Origin: Micromonospora sp. ATCC 39149
GTDB lineage: Bacteria > Actinomycetota > Actinomycetes > Mycobacteriales > Micromonosporaceae
Length of the DNA: 49,824 nt
NCBI RefSeq assembly: GCF_000158815.1
Contig: NZ_GG657738.1
Span: 1,291,927 to 1,341,750, forward strand
Direction of reading: 5' to 3'
The position numbers and the translations under genes are program-made. Position 1 is the first letter of the stretch. Each line of letters opens with the position of its first letter. Below the pieces are notes generated by a model. That model did not search any database. It was not told the origin of the DNA and saw nothing but the letters and a program-made list of their open reading frames with translations. Below are positions 8,395 to 17,633 of the stretch, one piece after another.

Positions 8395-11088
8395 TCACGC
8401 CGATTCCGCCGGGCCGGTGGGCCCGCGGCGCAGGGTGAGGATCAGGTCGGCGACCAGGGCCGTCCAGCCCGTCTGGTGCCACGCCCCCAGCCCCGCGCCG
8501 TTGTCGCCGTGGAAGTACTCCGGGAAGCTGATCAGGTCCCGCCAGTCGGGGTGGGTCTGGAAGAGCTGGGCGGCCCCGTAGATGGGCCGCCGGCCCCAGC
8601 CGTCCCTGGTGAACAGCGAGATCAACCGCGCGGAGAGGTCATCGGCGATCTCGTTGAGGGTCCGCTTCACCCCCGAGCGGGTCGGATACTCGACCTGGAG
8701 GTCGTCGCCGAAGAAGGCCGCGTAGTCGCGCAACGCGCTGATCAGCAGGAAGTTGGTCGGCATCCAGATCGGGCCGCGCCAGTTGGAGTTGCCGCCGAAC
8801 AGGCCGCTGGTCGACTCGGCCGGCTCGTAGCCGACGCTGAACTCCTGGCCGCCGAGGGTGACGGTGAACGGCTTGTCCAGGTGGGCACGGCTGAGCGTGC
8901 GCAGGCCGTACTCGGAGAGGAACTCCTCGGTGTCGAGCATCCGGGCCAGCATGCGGACCACCTTCTCCGGGCCGACCATGGTCAACAGCCGCTGCTGGCG
9001 GCCGTCCGGGCCGATCCGGCGGGCGCCGATCACGGCGGCGTACTCGGGCCGGTGGGTGAGGAACCAACGCAGCCGGGCTCCCAGCTCGGGCAGGCGGCGC
9101 AGCGTACGCGCGGTGAGCCGGGTGGTGGCCGCCAGCGGCAGCAGGCCCACCACCGAGCGGACCTTCAGCGGCACCTGGCTGCCGTCGGCCAGCCGCAGCA
9201 CGTCGTAGAAGAACGCGTCCTCCTCGTCCCAGAGCCCCTGGTCGTACGCGGCGGCGGCGATGTAGGCGAAGTGCTCGAAGAACTTGGTGGCGGTGTCGAC
9301 CCACGTCCGGTCGTGTTCGGCGAGCACGATGGCGATGTCGAGCAGGTTGAGCGCGTACATGGCCATCCAGCCGGTGCCGTCGGACTGCTCCAGCGTCCCG
9401 GCCACCGGCAGCGCCGCCGAGCGGTCGAACGGGCCGACGTTGTCCAGCCCGAGGAAACCGCCCTCGAAGACGTTGTTGCCGCCGGTGTCCTTGCGGTTGA
9501 CCCACCAGGTGAAGTTGAGCAACAGCTTGTGCATGACCCGGGCCAGGAACTCGTGGTCGCGGGAGCCGTCGATCTCGAAGACCTTCAGCACGGCCCACGC
9601 GTGCACGGGCGGGTTGACATCGCCGAACGCCCACTCGTACGCCGGAATCTGCCCGTTGGGGTGCAGGTACCACTCGCGCAGCAGGAGCAGTAGCTGCGAC
9701 TTGGCGAAGCCCGGATCGACGCGGGCGATGCTGACGCAGTGGAAGGCCAGGTCCCAGGCCGCGTACCAGGGGTACTCCCACGGGTCGGGCATGGAGATCA
9801 CGTCGAAGCTGGTCATGTGCCACCAGTGGCTGTTGCGCCCGTGCCGGCGGCCGGCCGGAGGCGTGGAGCCGGGGTCGCCCTCCAGCCACCGCTTCACGTC
9901 GAAGTGGTAGAACTGCTTGCCCCACATCAGCCCGGCGATGGCCTGCCGGGCGACGAGGGCCTCGTCGGCGGTGGCGGTGGCCGGGACGACACCGTCGAAG
10001 AACCGGTTCGCCTCGGCCCGCCGCGCCCACACCAGCGCGTCGAAGCCGGCACCCAGGTCGGCGGCCGGCGGCGGCGTCCCGCCAGGCGGCGGCGCGGTGC
10101 GGGTCAGCCGCAGCCGGATCTGCCGGTGCCCGCCGGCCGGCACGTCGAGCACGTAGTGCAGCGCGCCCTTGGTCCCCTCCCGCTCGGGGTTGACCGTCGC
10201 CGCGCCGTTCACCACGTGGTCGTTGATCCCGTCCTTGGGGTACGCCGAGCGGCCGGGCAGCCCCCAGAGCCGCTCGGCGTTGGTGTCGTTGTCGCAGAGC
10301 AGCGGCACCGGGTCGCCGTCGCCCTCCAGCAGGATCTGGCCGAGCACCCAGTGCTCGCCGACGAGCCGGGCGCCGACGCCGGCCCCGGCGGCGGAGCCGA
10401 CGAGCCGGGGCACCCGGTCCCCGCCGGGCAGGCCCCACGCCCACGTGTTGCGGAACCACAGCGACGGCAGCACGTGCAGCCGCTCGGCGGTGTCGCCCCG
10501 GTTGGCGACGGTCACCACGACGCACATGTCCGTCGGGGACGCCTTGGCGTAGTCGACGGTCACCGCCCAGTACCGGTCGTCGTCGAAGATCCCCGTGTCG
10601 ACCAGCTCGTACTCGGTGTCGTCGCGGCCACGCAGCGCGTTGACGGCGACCAGTTCGTCGTACGGGAAGGCGGCCTGCGGATAGTGGTAGCGCCACCGCA
10701 TCCAGGAGTGGGTGGGCGTGGAGTCCAGGTACCACCAGTACTCCTTGGCGTCCTCGCCGTGGTTGCCGCCGTCGCCGCCGAGGCCGAACATCCGCTCCTT
10801 GAGGATCGGGTCGCGCCCGTTCCACAGGGCGAGGGCGAAGCAGAACGTCTGCCGGTCGTCGCAGACGCCCGCCATGCCGTCCTCGCTCCACCGGTAGGCT
10901 CTGGACCGCGCGTGGTCGTGGGGGAAGTAGTCCCACGCCGTGCCGTGCTCGCTGTAGTCCTCCCGTACCGTCCCCCACGCCCGCTCGGACAGATAGGGAC
11001 CCCATGCGCGCCAGTCCTGCTCCCCGGAGTCTGCCTGGGCGAGCCGGAGCCGTTCGGCGTCGGGTGCGGGCGCGGAGGAGGGGGGCAT
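8395..11088 (-). CDS. GH63-type glucosidase (MGH1-like glycoside hydrolase)
   Basis: This is an 897-residue protein without a signal peptide, so probably cytosolic. It shows the pattern of large bacterial GH63 proteins related to processing alpha-glucosidase: [13 protein letters not shown] near the N-terminus, then [37 protein letters not shown], and an (alpha/alpha)6 barrel with [47 protein letters not shown] and [10 protein letters not shown]. The ATG at 11088 is used, with a purine-rich GGGGGAGG-like stretch inside the leader strand; a start at 11145 would overlap the divergent promoter region. It is divergent from the debranching enzyme, which suggests shared control and an alpha-glucan role. 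The exact substrate is unknown. Confidence 0.85.
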   Translation of the reverse strand: MPPSSAPAPDAERLRLAQADSGEQDWRAWGPYLSERAWGTVREDYSEHGTAWDYFPHDHARSRAYRWSEDGMAGVCDDRQTFCFALALWNGRDPILKERMFGLGGDGGNHGEDAKEYWWYLDSTPTHSWMRWRYHYPQAAFPYDELVAVNALRGRDDTEYELVDTGIFDDDRYWAVTVDYAKASPTDMCVVVTVANRGDTAERLHVLPSLWFRNTWAWGLPGGDRVPRLVGSAAGAGVGARLVGEHWVLGQILLEGDGDPVPLLCDNDTNAERLWGLPGRSAYPKDGINDHVVNGAATVNPEREGTKGALHYVLDVPAGGHRQIRLRLTRTAPPPGGTPPPAADLGAGFDALVWARRAEANRFFDGVVPATATADEALVARQAIAGLMWGKQFYHFDVKRWLEGDPGSTPPAGRRHGRNSHWWHMTSFDVISMPDPWEYPWYAAWDLAFHCVSIARVDPGFAKSQLLLLLREWYLHPNGQIPAYEWAFGDVNPPVHAWAVLKVFEIDGSRDHEFLARVMHKLLLNFTWWVNRKDTGGNNVFEGGFLGLDNVGPFDRSAALPVAGTLEQSDGTGWMAMYALNLLDIAIVLAEHDRTWVDTATKFFEHFAYIAAAAYDQGLWDEEDAFFYDVLRLADGSQVPLKVRSVVGLLPLAATTRLTARTLRRLPELGARLRWFLTHRPEYAAVIGARRIGPDGRQQRLLTMVGPEKVVRMLARMLDTEEFLSEYGLRTLSRAHLDKPFTVTLGGQEFSVGYEPAESTSGLFGGNSNWRGPIWMPTNFLLISALRDYAAFFGDDLQVEYPTRSGVKRTLNEIADDLSARLISLFTRDGWGRRPIYGAAQLFQTHPDWRDLISFPEYFHGDNGAGLGAWHQTGWTALVADLILTLRRGPTGPAESA

Positions 11089-11186
11089 GTCGGTGATCAC
11101 GTGCCTATCTTCGGTGCCGCCGGGGTACTTCACCACAGCGGCCATTCTCGTCGTGGTGTGTTACACCTCGCGCCGCTGGAGGAAAG
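11089..11186. promoter_or_regulatory. Divergent promoter region of the alpha-glucan genes
   Basis: These 98 bp separate the start of the GH63 gene (-) from that of the debranching enzyme (+). It holds an inverted repeat with arms CACCAC (11131-11136) and GTGGTG (11153-11158). I do not see a clear -35/-10 pair, so the repeat is only a candidate operator. Confidence 0.35.
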
Positions 11187-13130
11187 TTGATCGACATTCG
11201 TTTCGGTCCGCAGATTTGCGGGGAGCTGACCGGCGGAGCCACCAGGGAGTGGCTGGTCCCGGACGGCCTGGGCGGGTACGCCATGGGCACCGTGAGCGGG
11301 CTGCGCACCCGCCGCTACCACGGGTTGCTGGTGGTTGCCGGCCAGACCCCGGCCTCCCGGAACGTGGGACTGGTCAGTCTCGACCCGGCGGTCACCCTCC
11401 CCTCGGGCGCGCGGCTGCGCCTCGGCGCGCACGAGTGGTCCTCCGGCGACGTCGACCCGCGCGGCTTTGAGCTGCTGGAACGCTTCGACTTGACCGACGG
11501 GCTGCCGCGCTGGCGGTGGCGGATCGGCGACGTGGTGATCGAGCGCGAGCTGGCGATGGCGTACGGGCGCTCGTGTGTGGCGGTGGTGCACCGGCTGGTC
11601 TCCGGCGGGCCGGTCCGCCTCGACCTGTCGGCGGCCTGCACCTGGCGCGACGCGCACGGCGAGCGGCGCGCCGACGGTCCCGCGCCCCGGGTCGAACCGG
11701 TGGACGGCGGCGCGGTGGTGGAGGGCACGTTCCGCCTCGCCGGGCCGGACTGGGCCCCCGAGGGGCAGTGGTGGCTCGGGGTGCACCACCGCGAGGAGGC
11801 GGCTCGGGGCCTGCACCCGGACGACGACATCTTCCACGCCGGGCGGTTCTGCGGCACGCTGGAGCGCCCCGGCGACACGGTGTCGGTGCTGGCCTGGGCG
11901 GGAGACCTGACCACCGCGCCGCCCCCGGCGGAGCAGATCGTCGCGGCGGCCCGGCGGCGCAGCCGGCAGGTGGTAGCACGGGCCATGCCGGCGGACGCCG
12001 TCGAGGCCACCCTCGCGCTGGCCGCCGACGCGTTCGTCGTACGCACCGCCGCCGGCCCGGACGTGGTCGCCGGCTACCCGTGGTTCGGCGCGTGGTCACG
12101 GGACACCATGACCTCGTACGAGGGGTTGTTCCTGTGCGCGAACCGGGCCGACGAGGGGCGGGAGCTGCTGCGGGCGTACGCGGCGAGCCTGTCGGAGGGG
12201 ATGCTCGCCAACACGGCCGACACCGGGCAGGTGGAGTACAACACGGTCGACGCCGCGCTGTGGTTCCTGCACGCGGTGAGCCGGCACGTCACCGTCACCG
12301 GGGACACCGACCTCGGCGACGAGCTGCTGCCGGCGCTGCGCGGGGTGGTCGACGCGTACCTGGCCGGCACCCGGTACGGCATCGCCGTCGACCCGGCCGA
12401 CGGCCTGGTCACCCAGGGCGGCAGCCCGGGCACGGCGCTGACCTGGATGGACGCCCGGGTGTACGGGGTGCCGGTCACCCCGCGCACGGGCAAGCCGGTG
12501 GAGGTCAACGCGCTGTGGGTCAACGGGCTCGCGGGGCTGGCCGAGCTGACGGAGCTGGCCGGGGCCGACGCCGCCGAGCTGTGGCGGCTGCACGCCCGGG
12601 CCACCGCGTCGTTCGCCGCGCGCTTTCCCTCCCCGGTCGGCTGGCTGCACGACGTGGTGGACGCGCCCGCGCCGGCCTACCCGCTGGGCGGCGCGCCGTT
12701 CCACGACGACGACCTGCTGCGCCCGAACCAGCTACTGGCCTGGTCGCTGCCGTACGCGCCGCTGGAGCCCGACGAGCCGACGCTGCGCCGGGTCGCCGCC
12801 GGGCTGCTCACCCCGCTGGGGCCGCGCAGCCTCTCCCCCGACTCGCCCGGCTACGTCGGCCGGCACCGGGGCGGCCCGGCCGAGCGGGACGGCGGCTACC
12901 ACCAGGGCACGGTGTGGCCGTGGCTGCTCGGGCCGTACGTGGACGCGGCCCGGCGGGCGAAGCTGCCGGTGGACGACCTGTTCGTCGGCGTGGAGGCACA
13001 CCTGACCGAGCACGGGCTGGGGTCGGTCAGCGAGACGGCCGACGGGGCGGCCCCGCACGCGGCGACGGGCTGCCCGTTCCAGGCGTGGTCGGTCGCGGAG
13101 GTGCTGCGCGCGCGCCGGGTCCGCCGGTAG
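11187..13130 (+). CDS. Amylo-alpha-1,6-glucosidase / glycogen debranching-type enzyme (GH133)
   Basis: This 647-residue cytosolic enzyme would hydrolyse alpha-1,6 branches in glycogen-like glucan. The N-terminal domain carries the family hallmark REWLVPDGLGGYAMGTVSGL and TRRYHGLLV. The catalytic (alpha/alpha)6 barrel shows GYPWFGAWSRDTM, VEYNTVDAALWF, MDARVYGVPVTPRTGKPVE and DGGYHQGTVWPWLLGPY. The start is a rare TTG at 11187, supported by GGAGGAAAG immediately upstream, and it matches the expected N-terminus. The gene diverges from the GH63-type glucosidase and is followed by a GT4 glucosyltransferase, a set that fits remodelling of an alpha-1,4 glucan. Confidence 0.88.
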   Translation: MIDIRFGPQICGELTGGATREWLVPDGLGGYAMGTVSGLRTRRYHGLLVVAGQTPASRNVGLVSLDPAVTLPSGARLRLGAHEWSSGDVDPRGFELLERFDLTDGLPRWRWRIGDVVIERELAMAYGRSCVAVVHRLVSGGPVRLDLSAACTWRDAHGERRADGPAPRVEPVDGGAVVEGTFRLAGPDWAPEGQWWLGVHHREEAARGLHPDDDIFHAGRFCGTLERPGDTVSVLAWAGDLTTAPPPAEQIVAAARRRSRQVVARAMPADAVEATLALAADAFVVRTAAGPDVVAGYPWFGAWSRDTMTSYEGLFLCANRADEGRELLRAYAASLSEGMLANTADTGQVEYNTVDAALWFLHAVSRHVTVTGDTDLGDELLPALRGVVDAYLAGTRYGIAVDPADGLVTQGGSPGTALTWMDARVYGVPVTPRTGKPVEVNALWVNGLAGLAELTELAGADAAELWRLHARATASFAARFPSPVGWLHDVVDAPAPAYPLGGAPFHDDDLLRPNQLLAWSLPYAPLEPDEPTLRRVAAGLLTPLGPRSLSPDSPGYVGRHRGGPAERDGGYHQGTVWPWLLGPYVDAARRAKLPVDDLFVGVEAHLTEHGLGSVSETADGAAPHAATGCPFQAWSVAEVLRARRVRR

Positions 13131-13235
13131 CGCTTTACATCCCCGCAACGGTGACGTCTCCGCCGGTTATCCGGCCGGGGGCAGGATTGGCCGAAGATCC
13201 AGGGCTCGTCGGCGGCACCCGGTCTGCGGGTGTGG

Positions 13236-13251
13236 CCGGCGCGCGCGCCGG
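13236..13251. repeat. 16-bp perfect palindrome upstream of the GT4 gene
   Basis: CCGGCGCGCGCGCCGG reads the same on both strands and sits 21 bp upstream of the GT4 start. It could be a regulator site or a weak hairpin. In DNA this GC-rich, chance is a real alternative. Confidence 0.4.
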
Positions 13252-13272
13252 GGACAACTCAAAGGGGGCCGC

Positions 13273-14604
13273 ATGTCACCTGACGCCAAAGTGATCGACA
13301 TCAACCCCGCCCGGCACCAGCGGGTGCTCATCCTCTCCTGGGAGTATCCGCCGGTGCTCGTCGGCGGCCTCGGCCGCCACGTGCACGCCCTCTCCGTCGC
13401 CCTCGCCGCCGCCGGCCACGAGGTCACCGTCGTCACCCGCCACGCCGAGGGCGCACCCCTGGAGGAGTACGCCGACGGCGTCCGCGTCCTACGCGCCGCC
13501 GAGGACCCGGTCACCTTCCCCCTGGCCACCGGCAGCCTCCTGGCCTGGACCATGGCCTTCAACCACACCCTCACCCGCGCCGCCCTGCGCGCCACCGAAT
13601 CCGCCACCTACGACGTCATCCACGCCCACGACTGGCTCGTCGCGCACACCGCGATCACCCTCGCCGAGTACCTGGACCTGCCGCTGGTGACCACGATCCA
13701 CGCCACGGAGGCGGGCCGGCACCAGGGCTGGCTGCCGGAGGAGATGAACCGCACCATCCACGGCGTCGAACACTGGATCAGCGGCGAGTCGACCCGGGTG
13801 ATCGCCTGCTCCGGGTACATGCGCGACCAGATCACCCGCCTGTTCGACGTGCCGGCCGCCCGCGTGGACGTGGTGGCCAACGGGGTGGACGACCGGGCCT
13901 GGCGGGCCCGCCCCCGGGCGGTCGCCTCGGCGCGGGCCCGGTTCGCCGGTGACGGTCCCCTGGTCGGGTACGCGGGCCGGCTGGTCTACGAAAAGGGCGT
14001 GCAGCACCTGATGCACGCGGTGCCGTACCTGCGCGAGCGGCACCCGGGGCTGCGGGTGGTGATCGCCGGCGACGGCCCGTACCGGCAGGAGTTGGTGGAG
14101 CAGGCGCACCGGCTGCACCTGGGCGACACCGTGCGCTTCACCGGCTTCCTGGACTCCACCCAGCTCCCGGCCATGCTGGCCGCCACCGACGCCACCGTCG
14201 TGCCTAGCCTCTACGAGCCGTTCGGCATGGTCGCCCTGGAGGCCGCCGCAGCCGGCGCTCCGCTGGCGGTCGCCTCGACGGGCGGGCTCGCCGAGATCGT
14301 CGAGCCCGGGGTCACCGGGGTGACCTTCCCGCACAGCGACCCGGGCGCACTGGCGGGCGCGGTCGACCGGCTCATCGGCGACGAGGTCTTCGCCCGCCGG
14401 GTGGCCCGCCGGGCCCGGACGATGGTCAGCGAGCGGTACGGCTGGGCGACCATCGCCGCCCACACCGCGAGCAGCTACACGGCGGCCCGCCGCGAGCACG
14501 GCTCGTTCCAGGCCCGCCGGGCGGCGAGCCGGCTGGGCGCGGGGCGGCCCCGGATCGCCATTCCGGAGGGTAACCTGCTGACCGCCGGGCACGCCGCCTG
14601 CTGA
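13273..14604 (+). CDS. GT4 glycosyltransferase resembling Rv3032 alpha-1,4-glucosyltransferase
   Basis: This is a 443-residue GT-B glycosyltransferase of family GT4. The N-terminal Rossmann domain has LSWEYPPVLVGGLGRHVH with the glycogen-synthase-like GGL loop, and HAHDWLVAHTAI. The C-terminal domain has GRLVYEKGVQHL and the EX7E nucleotide-sugar motif in SLYEPFGMVALEAAAAG. From memory it follows mycobacterial Rv3032, which elongates the alpha-1,4 glucan of methylglucose lipopolysaccharide and glycogen, segment by segment (HATEAGRHQGW, for example). ATG 13273 follows AAAGGGGG. It lies downstream of the debranching enzyme. The glucosyl donor and acceptor are inferred. Confidence 0.82.
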   Translation: MSPDAKVIDINPARHQRVLILSWEYPPVLVGGLGRHVHALSVALAAAGHEVTVVTRHAEGAPLEEYADGVRVLRAAEDPVTFPLATGSLLAWTMAFNHTLTRAALRATESATYDVIHAHDWLVAHTAITLAEYLDLPLVTTIHATEAGRHQGWLPEEMNRTIHGVEHWISGESTRVIACSGYMRDQITRLFDVPAARVDVVANGVDDRAWRARPRAVASARARFAGDGPLVGYAGRLVYEKGVQHLMHAVPYLRERHPGLRVVIAGDGPYRQELVEQAHRLHLGDTVRFTGFLDSTQLPAMLAATDATVVPSLYEPFGMVALEAAAAGAPLAVASTGGLAEIVEPGVTGVTFPHSDPGALAGAVDRLIGDEVFARRVARRARTMVSERYGWATIAAHTASSYTAARREHGSFQARRAASRLGAGRPRIAIPEGNLLTAGHAAC

Positions 14605-14683
14605 CGCTTCCCCGACCTGACGTCCGATAGGTCGTCGCCGATCCTCTGGCTATGGTGTACGTCGGCCAGCGGTGAGGAGAGCG

Positions 14684-16501
14684 GTGCAGCAGGTAGTTAT
14701 CGGCGGCCGGTACCGCCTGCTCGACCTCGTGGGTCGCGGCGGCATGGGCCGGGTCTGGCGTGCCAAAGACGAGATGCTTGACCGCGACGTCGCGGTCAAA
14801 CAGGTCGTCCCGCCGGCGGTGCTGGCCGGGGAGGAGCGCGACGAGCTGCGTTCCCGCACGCTGCGGGAGGCGCGCACGACGGCCCGGCTCAACCACCCCA
14901 ACGTGGTCCGGGTCTACGACGTGGTGCCCGTCGACGGCGACCCGTGGCTGATCATGGAGTACGTGCCGTCCCGGTCGTTGCAGAACATCCTGGACGCGTC
15001 CGGGCCGCTACCACCCCGACGGGCCGCGGCGATCGGGCTGGCACTGCTGGCCGCGCTGCGCGCCGCGCACCACGCCGGGGTGCTGCACCGCGACGTCAAG
15101 CCCGCCAACGTGCTCATCGCCGACGACGGGCGGGTGATGCTCACCGACTTCGGGCTCGCCGTCTTCGACGGCGGGGACGGGGCGATGACCCAACCGGGGC
15201 TGGTACTCGGCTCCCCGCAGTTCGTCGCCCCGGAGCGGGCCGCCGAGGGTGTCTCCAGCGTGGAGGCCGACCTGTGGTCGCTCGGCGCGACCCTGCACGC
15301 GGCCGTCGAGGGCAAATCGCCGTACGCCCGCAGCACCGCGATGGCGACGCTGAGCGCCCTGGCCACCCGGCCGCCGGATCCGGCGCCGCACGCCGGACCG
15401 CTGCGGCCGGTCCTGGCCGGCCTGCTCCGCCGGGACCCGCGGCACCGCATCGACCACGACGAGACGCAGCGCCGCCTGGCGAAGGCCGCCGCCCCGGGCG
15501 CCGACCCCTCCCCCATCGTGGTCGCCTCACCGGCGACGGTGGTCCCGTCGGTCGGGCCGGTCGGGCCGGTCGGGCCCGTCGAGGCGGACCGGATGGTCGT
15601 GCCGGGCTGGACGTCGGGGCCCCCGGGACGGAACGGGCCGAAGCGGAACGGGCCGACGCGGAAAGGCTCCAGGCAGAACGGACCGAAGCGGAACGGGCCG
15701 ACGCCGGAGGGGCCCACGCGGGACGCGCCGGCGTGGAAGGAACCGACGTGGGACAGGCCGACGCTGGCCGGGCCGTCGGACGCCGCCACGCTGGCCGGGC
15801 GACGCTGGCCGCTGGTCGTGGCAGCCGTGGCGATCGTGCTGCTGGTCGCGCACACCGTCGCCTTCGCGCTGTTCAGCCCCCACGCCGCCCGCAGGGCGGC
15901 ACCCCCGGACACGCCGGGGGCGACGCCGAGCCCGTCGGCGGCCGGACCGGTGCTGCCGCCGCTCGGTGCGGGTGTCCCGCCCCCGCCCTTTCCCTGCCTG
16001 CGGCCCTACCCCTTCGGCGAGCCGCCGACGACCGTCCCGCCCGCACCGGACGAGCCGCTGCGCCCGCCGGAGGGCTGGGCCTGGTACGCCGACCCCGCCG
16101 GGTTCCGGCTCGCCGTGCCGCCCGGCTGGCGGCACTACCGGGACGGGACCGCGGTCTGCTTCCAGGACCCGTCCGCCCGCCGGATGCTGACCATTTCCCC
16201 GGCCGATGACCCAGACGTCACTCCGCTGGCTCAGCTGCGTGCCAACGAGCGCCGCGCGCGGGCCGCGGGCGCCCTCCCCCGGTACGTGAAGATCCGGCTG
16301 GCGGAGGTGGCCGACCGGGGGGCGGAGTGGGAGTGCGCCTGGGACGCGCCGATGGGCGCGCGACTGCGTGGGGTGCAGCTCATCCCCCGCAGCACCCGCT
16401 CGTGGTCGCTGGCCTGGAGCGGCCCCGACGCGGGATGGGCCGCCGGCGCGGCCGAGCGGGAGACGATGCGGTCCAGCTTCCGGGCCGACGGCACGGCGTG
16501 A
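14684..16501 (+). CDS. Membrane-anchored serine/threonine protein kinase (PknB type)
   Basis: This is a 605-residue Hanks-type kinase. Glycine loop GRGGMGRVW is at 17-25, ATP-binding Lys39 in VAVKQ, catalytic HRDVKPAN (Asp137), DFG at 155-157 and APE in FVAPERA. After the kinase domain (to about residue 270) comes a Gly/Pro/Arg/Asn/Lys repeat linker, a single membrane span at about 374-396 (LVVAAVAIVLLVAHTVAFALF) and a Pro-rich extracellular domain of about 200 residues with two Cys. I chose GTG 14684 for its AGGAGA spacing; a GTG at 14672 is possible. It sits 80 nt behind the GT4 gene. A link between the kinase and glucan synthesis is inference. Confidence 0.85.
   Translation: MQQVVIGGRYRLLDLVGRGGMGRVWRAKDEMLDRDVAVKQVVPPAVLAGEERDELRSRTLREARTTARLNHPNVVRVYDVVPVDGDPWLIMEYVPSRSLQNILDASGPLPPRRAAAIGLALLAALRAAHHAGVLHRDVKPANVLIADDGRVMLTDFGLAVFDGGDGAMTQPGLVLGSPQFVAPERAAEGVSSVEADLWSLGATLHAAVEGKSPYARSTAMATLSALATRPPDPAPHAGPLRPVLAGLLRRDPRHRIDHDETQRRLAKAAAPGADPSPIVVASPATVVPSVGPVGPVGPVEADRMVVPGWTSGPPGRNGPKRNGPTRKGSRQNGPKRNGPTPEGPTRDAPAWKEPTWDRPTLAGPSDAATLAGRRWPLVVAAVAIVLLVAHTVAFALFSPHAARRAAPPDTPGATPSPSAAGPVLPPLGAGVPPPPFPCLRPYPFGEPPTTVPPAPDEPLRPPEGWAWYADPAGFRLAVPPGWRHYRDGTAVCFQDPSARRMLTISPADDPDVTPLAQLRANERRARAAGALPRYVKIRLAEVADRGAEWECAWDAPMGARLRGVQLIPRSTRSWSLAWSGPDAGWAAGAAERETMRSSFRADGTA
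15626..15775 (+). repeat. Degenerate minisatellite in the kinase linker
   Basis: Within the kinase gene, short units encoding GPKRNGPT-like peptides recur (RNGPKRNGPTRKG, then QNGPKRNGPTPEGPT, DAPAWKEPTWDRPT). The DNA unit resembles CGGAACGGGCCGAAG / CGGAACGGGCCGACG. The array makes a basic then mixed-charge disordered linker between the kinase domain and the membrane span. Confidence 0.7.
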
Positions 16502-16637
16502 GCCGACTCGGCCAAGCACGTGGCGACCGGATCGCGACGCCTTCCCCTGTGGACCGTCCGGGTGATTGCTCCCCGGCGGCGACTCTGCCACAGTGGCGTA
16601 GTTTGTGGATCAAGATCCCTGGGGAGGGCGAGACGTC

Positions 16638-17447
16638 ATGATGGGACCGTCCCACGCACTGTCGGGCGCGGCGGTGTGGCTGACCGGCTCCTGGGCGCTC
16701 GATCAGTTCGCCGACTACCAGCAGTCGCCGCTGGCCCTCGCCGTCGGCACCGCGGTCTGCGCCGGAGGCGCGCTCTTCCCCGACCTCGACCTGTCCGGCA
16801 AGGTGACCCGCAACCGGGGCGGGGCCACGGTCGCGCGCACCTTCGGGGTGGTCAGCCTCTTCGTCGCCGAGGTGATGGAGAAGATCTCCCTCGGCGTCTA
16901 CTACGCGACCAAGCTCAGCAAGGACCCGCGCCGCAACAACGGCCACCGCACCCTGACCCACACCATCCCGTTCACCGTGCTGGTCGGCTGGGGCACCACC
17001 GCGCTCTGCGCCGCGTACGGCAAACCGGCGGTGGTCGGCATCCTGTTCTTCATGTTCGGGCTGGCCCTGCGCGGGCTGTTCGACCGGTGGGCGGAGCGCG
17101 CGGGCTGGGTGATCGTGACCCTGGCCTCGGCCGCCGCCGCCTGGTTCACGTTCGCCAACCTCCCCGGCGACCGGGGGTACCCGCTGATCGGGCTGGCCGT
17201 CGGGGTGGGCTGCTTCGTGCACATCCTCGGCGACATGATCACCCGCGCCGGGGTGCCGATCCTCTGGCCGATCCCGATCAAGCGCCGGATGTGGATGATG
17301 GTCGGCCTGCCGAACAGCATCGCCCTGCGCACCGGCAGCAAGACCGAGGTGATCGTGCTGCGCGGCGTGCTGACCGCCCTGTCCGTGCTCGCGGCGGTGG
17401 GCCTGGTCGCCCCGTCGGTGCTGCGCAAGTTCAACATCGAGATCTGA
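16638..17447 (+). CDS. YdjM-like membrane-bound metal-dependent hydrolase
   Basis: This is a 269-residue integral membrane protein of the YdjM/YfhO-like family (DUF457), annotated as membrane-bound metal-dependent hydrolase. His and Asp clusters typical of it are visible: GPSHALSGAAVWL at the N-terminus, ALFPDLDLSG, NNGHRTLTHTIPF and FVHILGDMITRAGVP, with about five hydrophobic segments between. ATG 16638 (MM start) follows GGGGAGGG. E. coli YdjM is SOS-regulated, but I see no LexA box here. A strong terminator follows, so it is monocistronic. Confidence 0.8.
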   Translation: MMGPSHALSGAAVWLTGSWALDQFADYQQSPLALAVGTAVCAGGALFPDLDLSGKVTRNRGGATVARTFGVVSLFVAEVMEKISLGVYYATKLSKDPRRNNGHRTLTHTIPFTVLVGWGTTALCAAYGKPAVVGILFFMFGLALRGLFDRWAERAGWVIVTLASAAAAWFTFANLPGDRGYPLIGLAVGVGCFVHILGDMITRAGVPILWPIPIKRRMWMMVGLPNSIALRTGSKTEVIVLRGVLTALSVLAAVGLVAPSVLRKFNIEI

Positions 17448-17465
17448 CCCACCCCCACCAGCCCC

Positions 17466-17510
17466 GTCGCCGGGCCGGCCGCGTTCTCGACGCGGAATCG
17501 GCCCGGCGAC
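17466..17510 (+). terminator. Rho-independent terminator after the YdjM-like gene
   Basis: Perfect 11-bp arms GTCGCCGGGCC (17466-17476) and GGCCCGGCGAC (17500-17510) hold an inner CCGCGT/ACGCGG stem. The sequence CCATTTTCGT follows directly. It separates the YdjM-like gene from the LacI promoter. Confidence 0.8.
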
Positions 17511-17529
17511 CCATTTTCGTCATCGGCTA

Positions 17530-17559
17530 TTGACGCCCTCGTAACACGTGACCTACGGT
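17530..17559 (+). promoter_or_regulatory. Promoter of the LacI/xyloglucan operon
   Basis: The -35 box TTGACG (17530-17535) and the -10 box TACGGT (17554-17559) are 18 bp apart, a good match to actinobacterial housekeeping promoters. The start of transcription would fall near 17566, inside the first operator. Confidence 0.65.
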
Positions 17560-17562
17560 CTG

Positions 17563-17590
17563 TCGAAACGCTTCGACTAAGCGCTTCGAC
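17563..17590. promoter_or_regulatory. Tandem LacI-family operators
   Basis: Two adjacent palindromes with the CG centre typical of LacI-family sites: TCGAAACGCTTCGA (17563-17576) and CTAAGCGCTTCGAC (17577-17590). The centres are 14 bp apart. They cover the predicted transcription start and precede the regulator gene by 43 bp, so autorepression and operon control are likely. Confidence 0.75.
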
Positions 17591-17633
17591 GCAGGTCAGA
17601 AGCCTGTCGGCCAGCCGGTGAGGGAGGTGCGCG

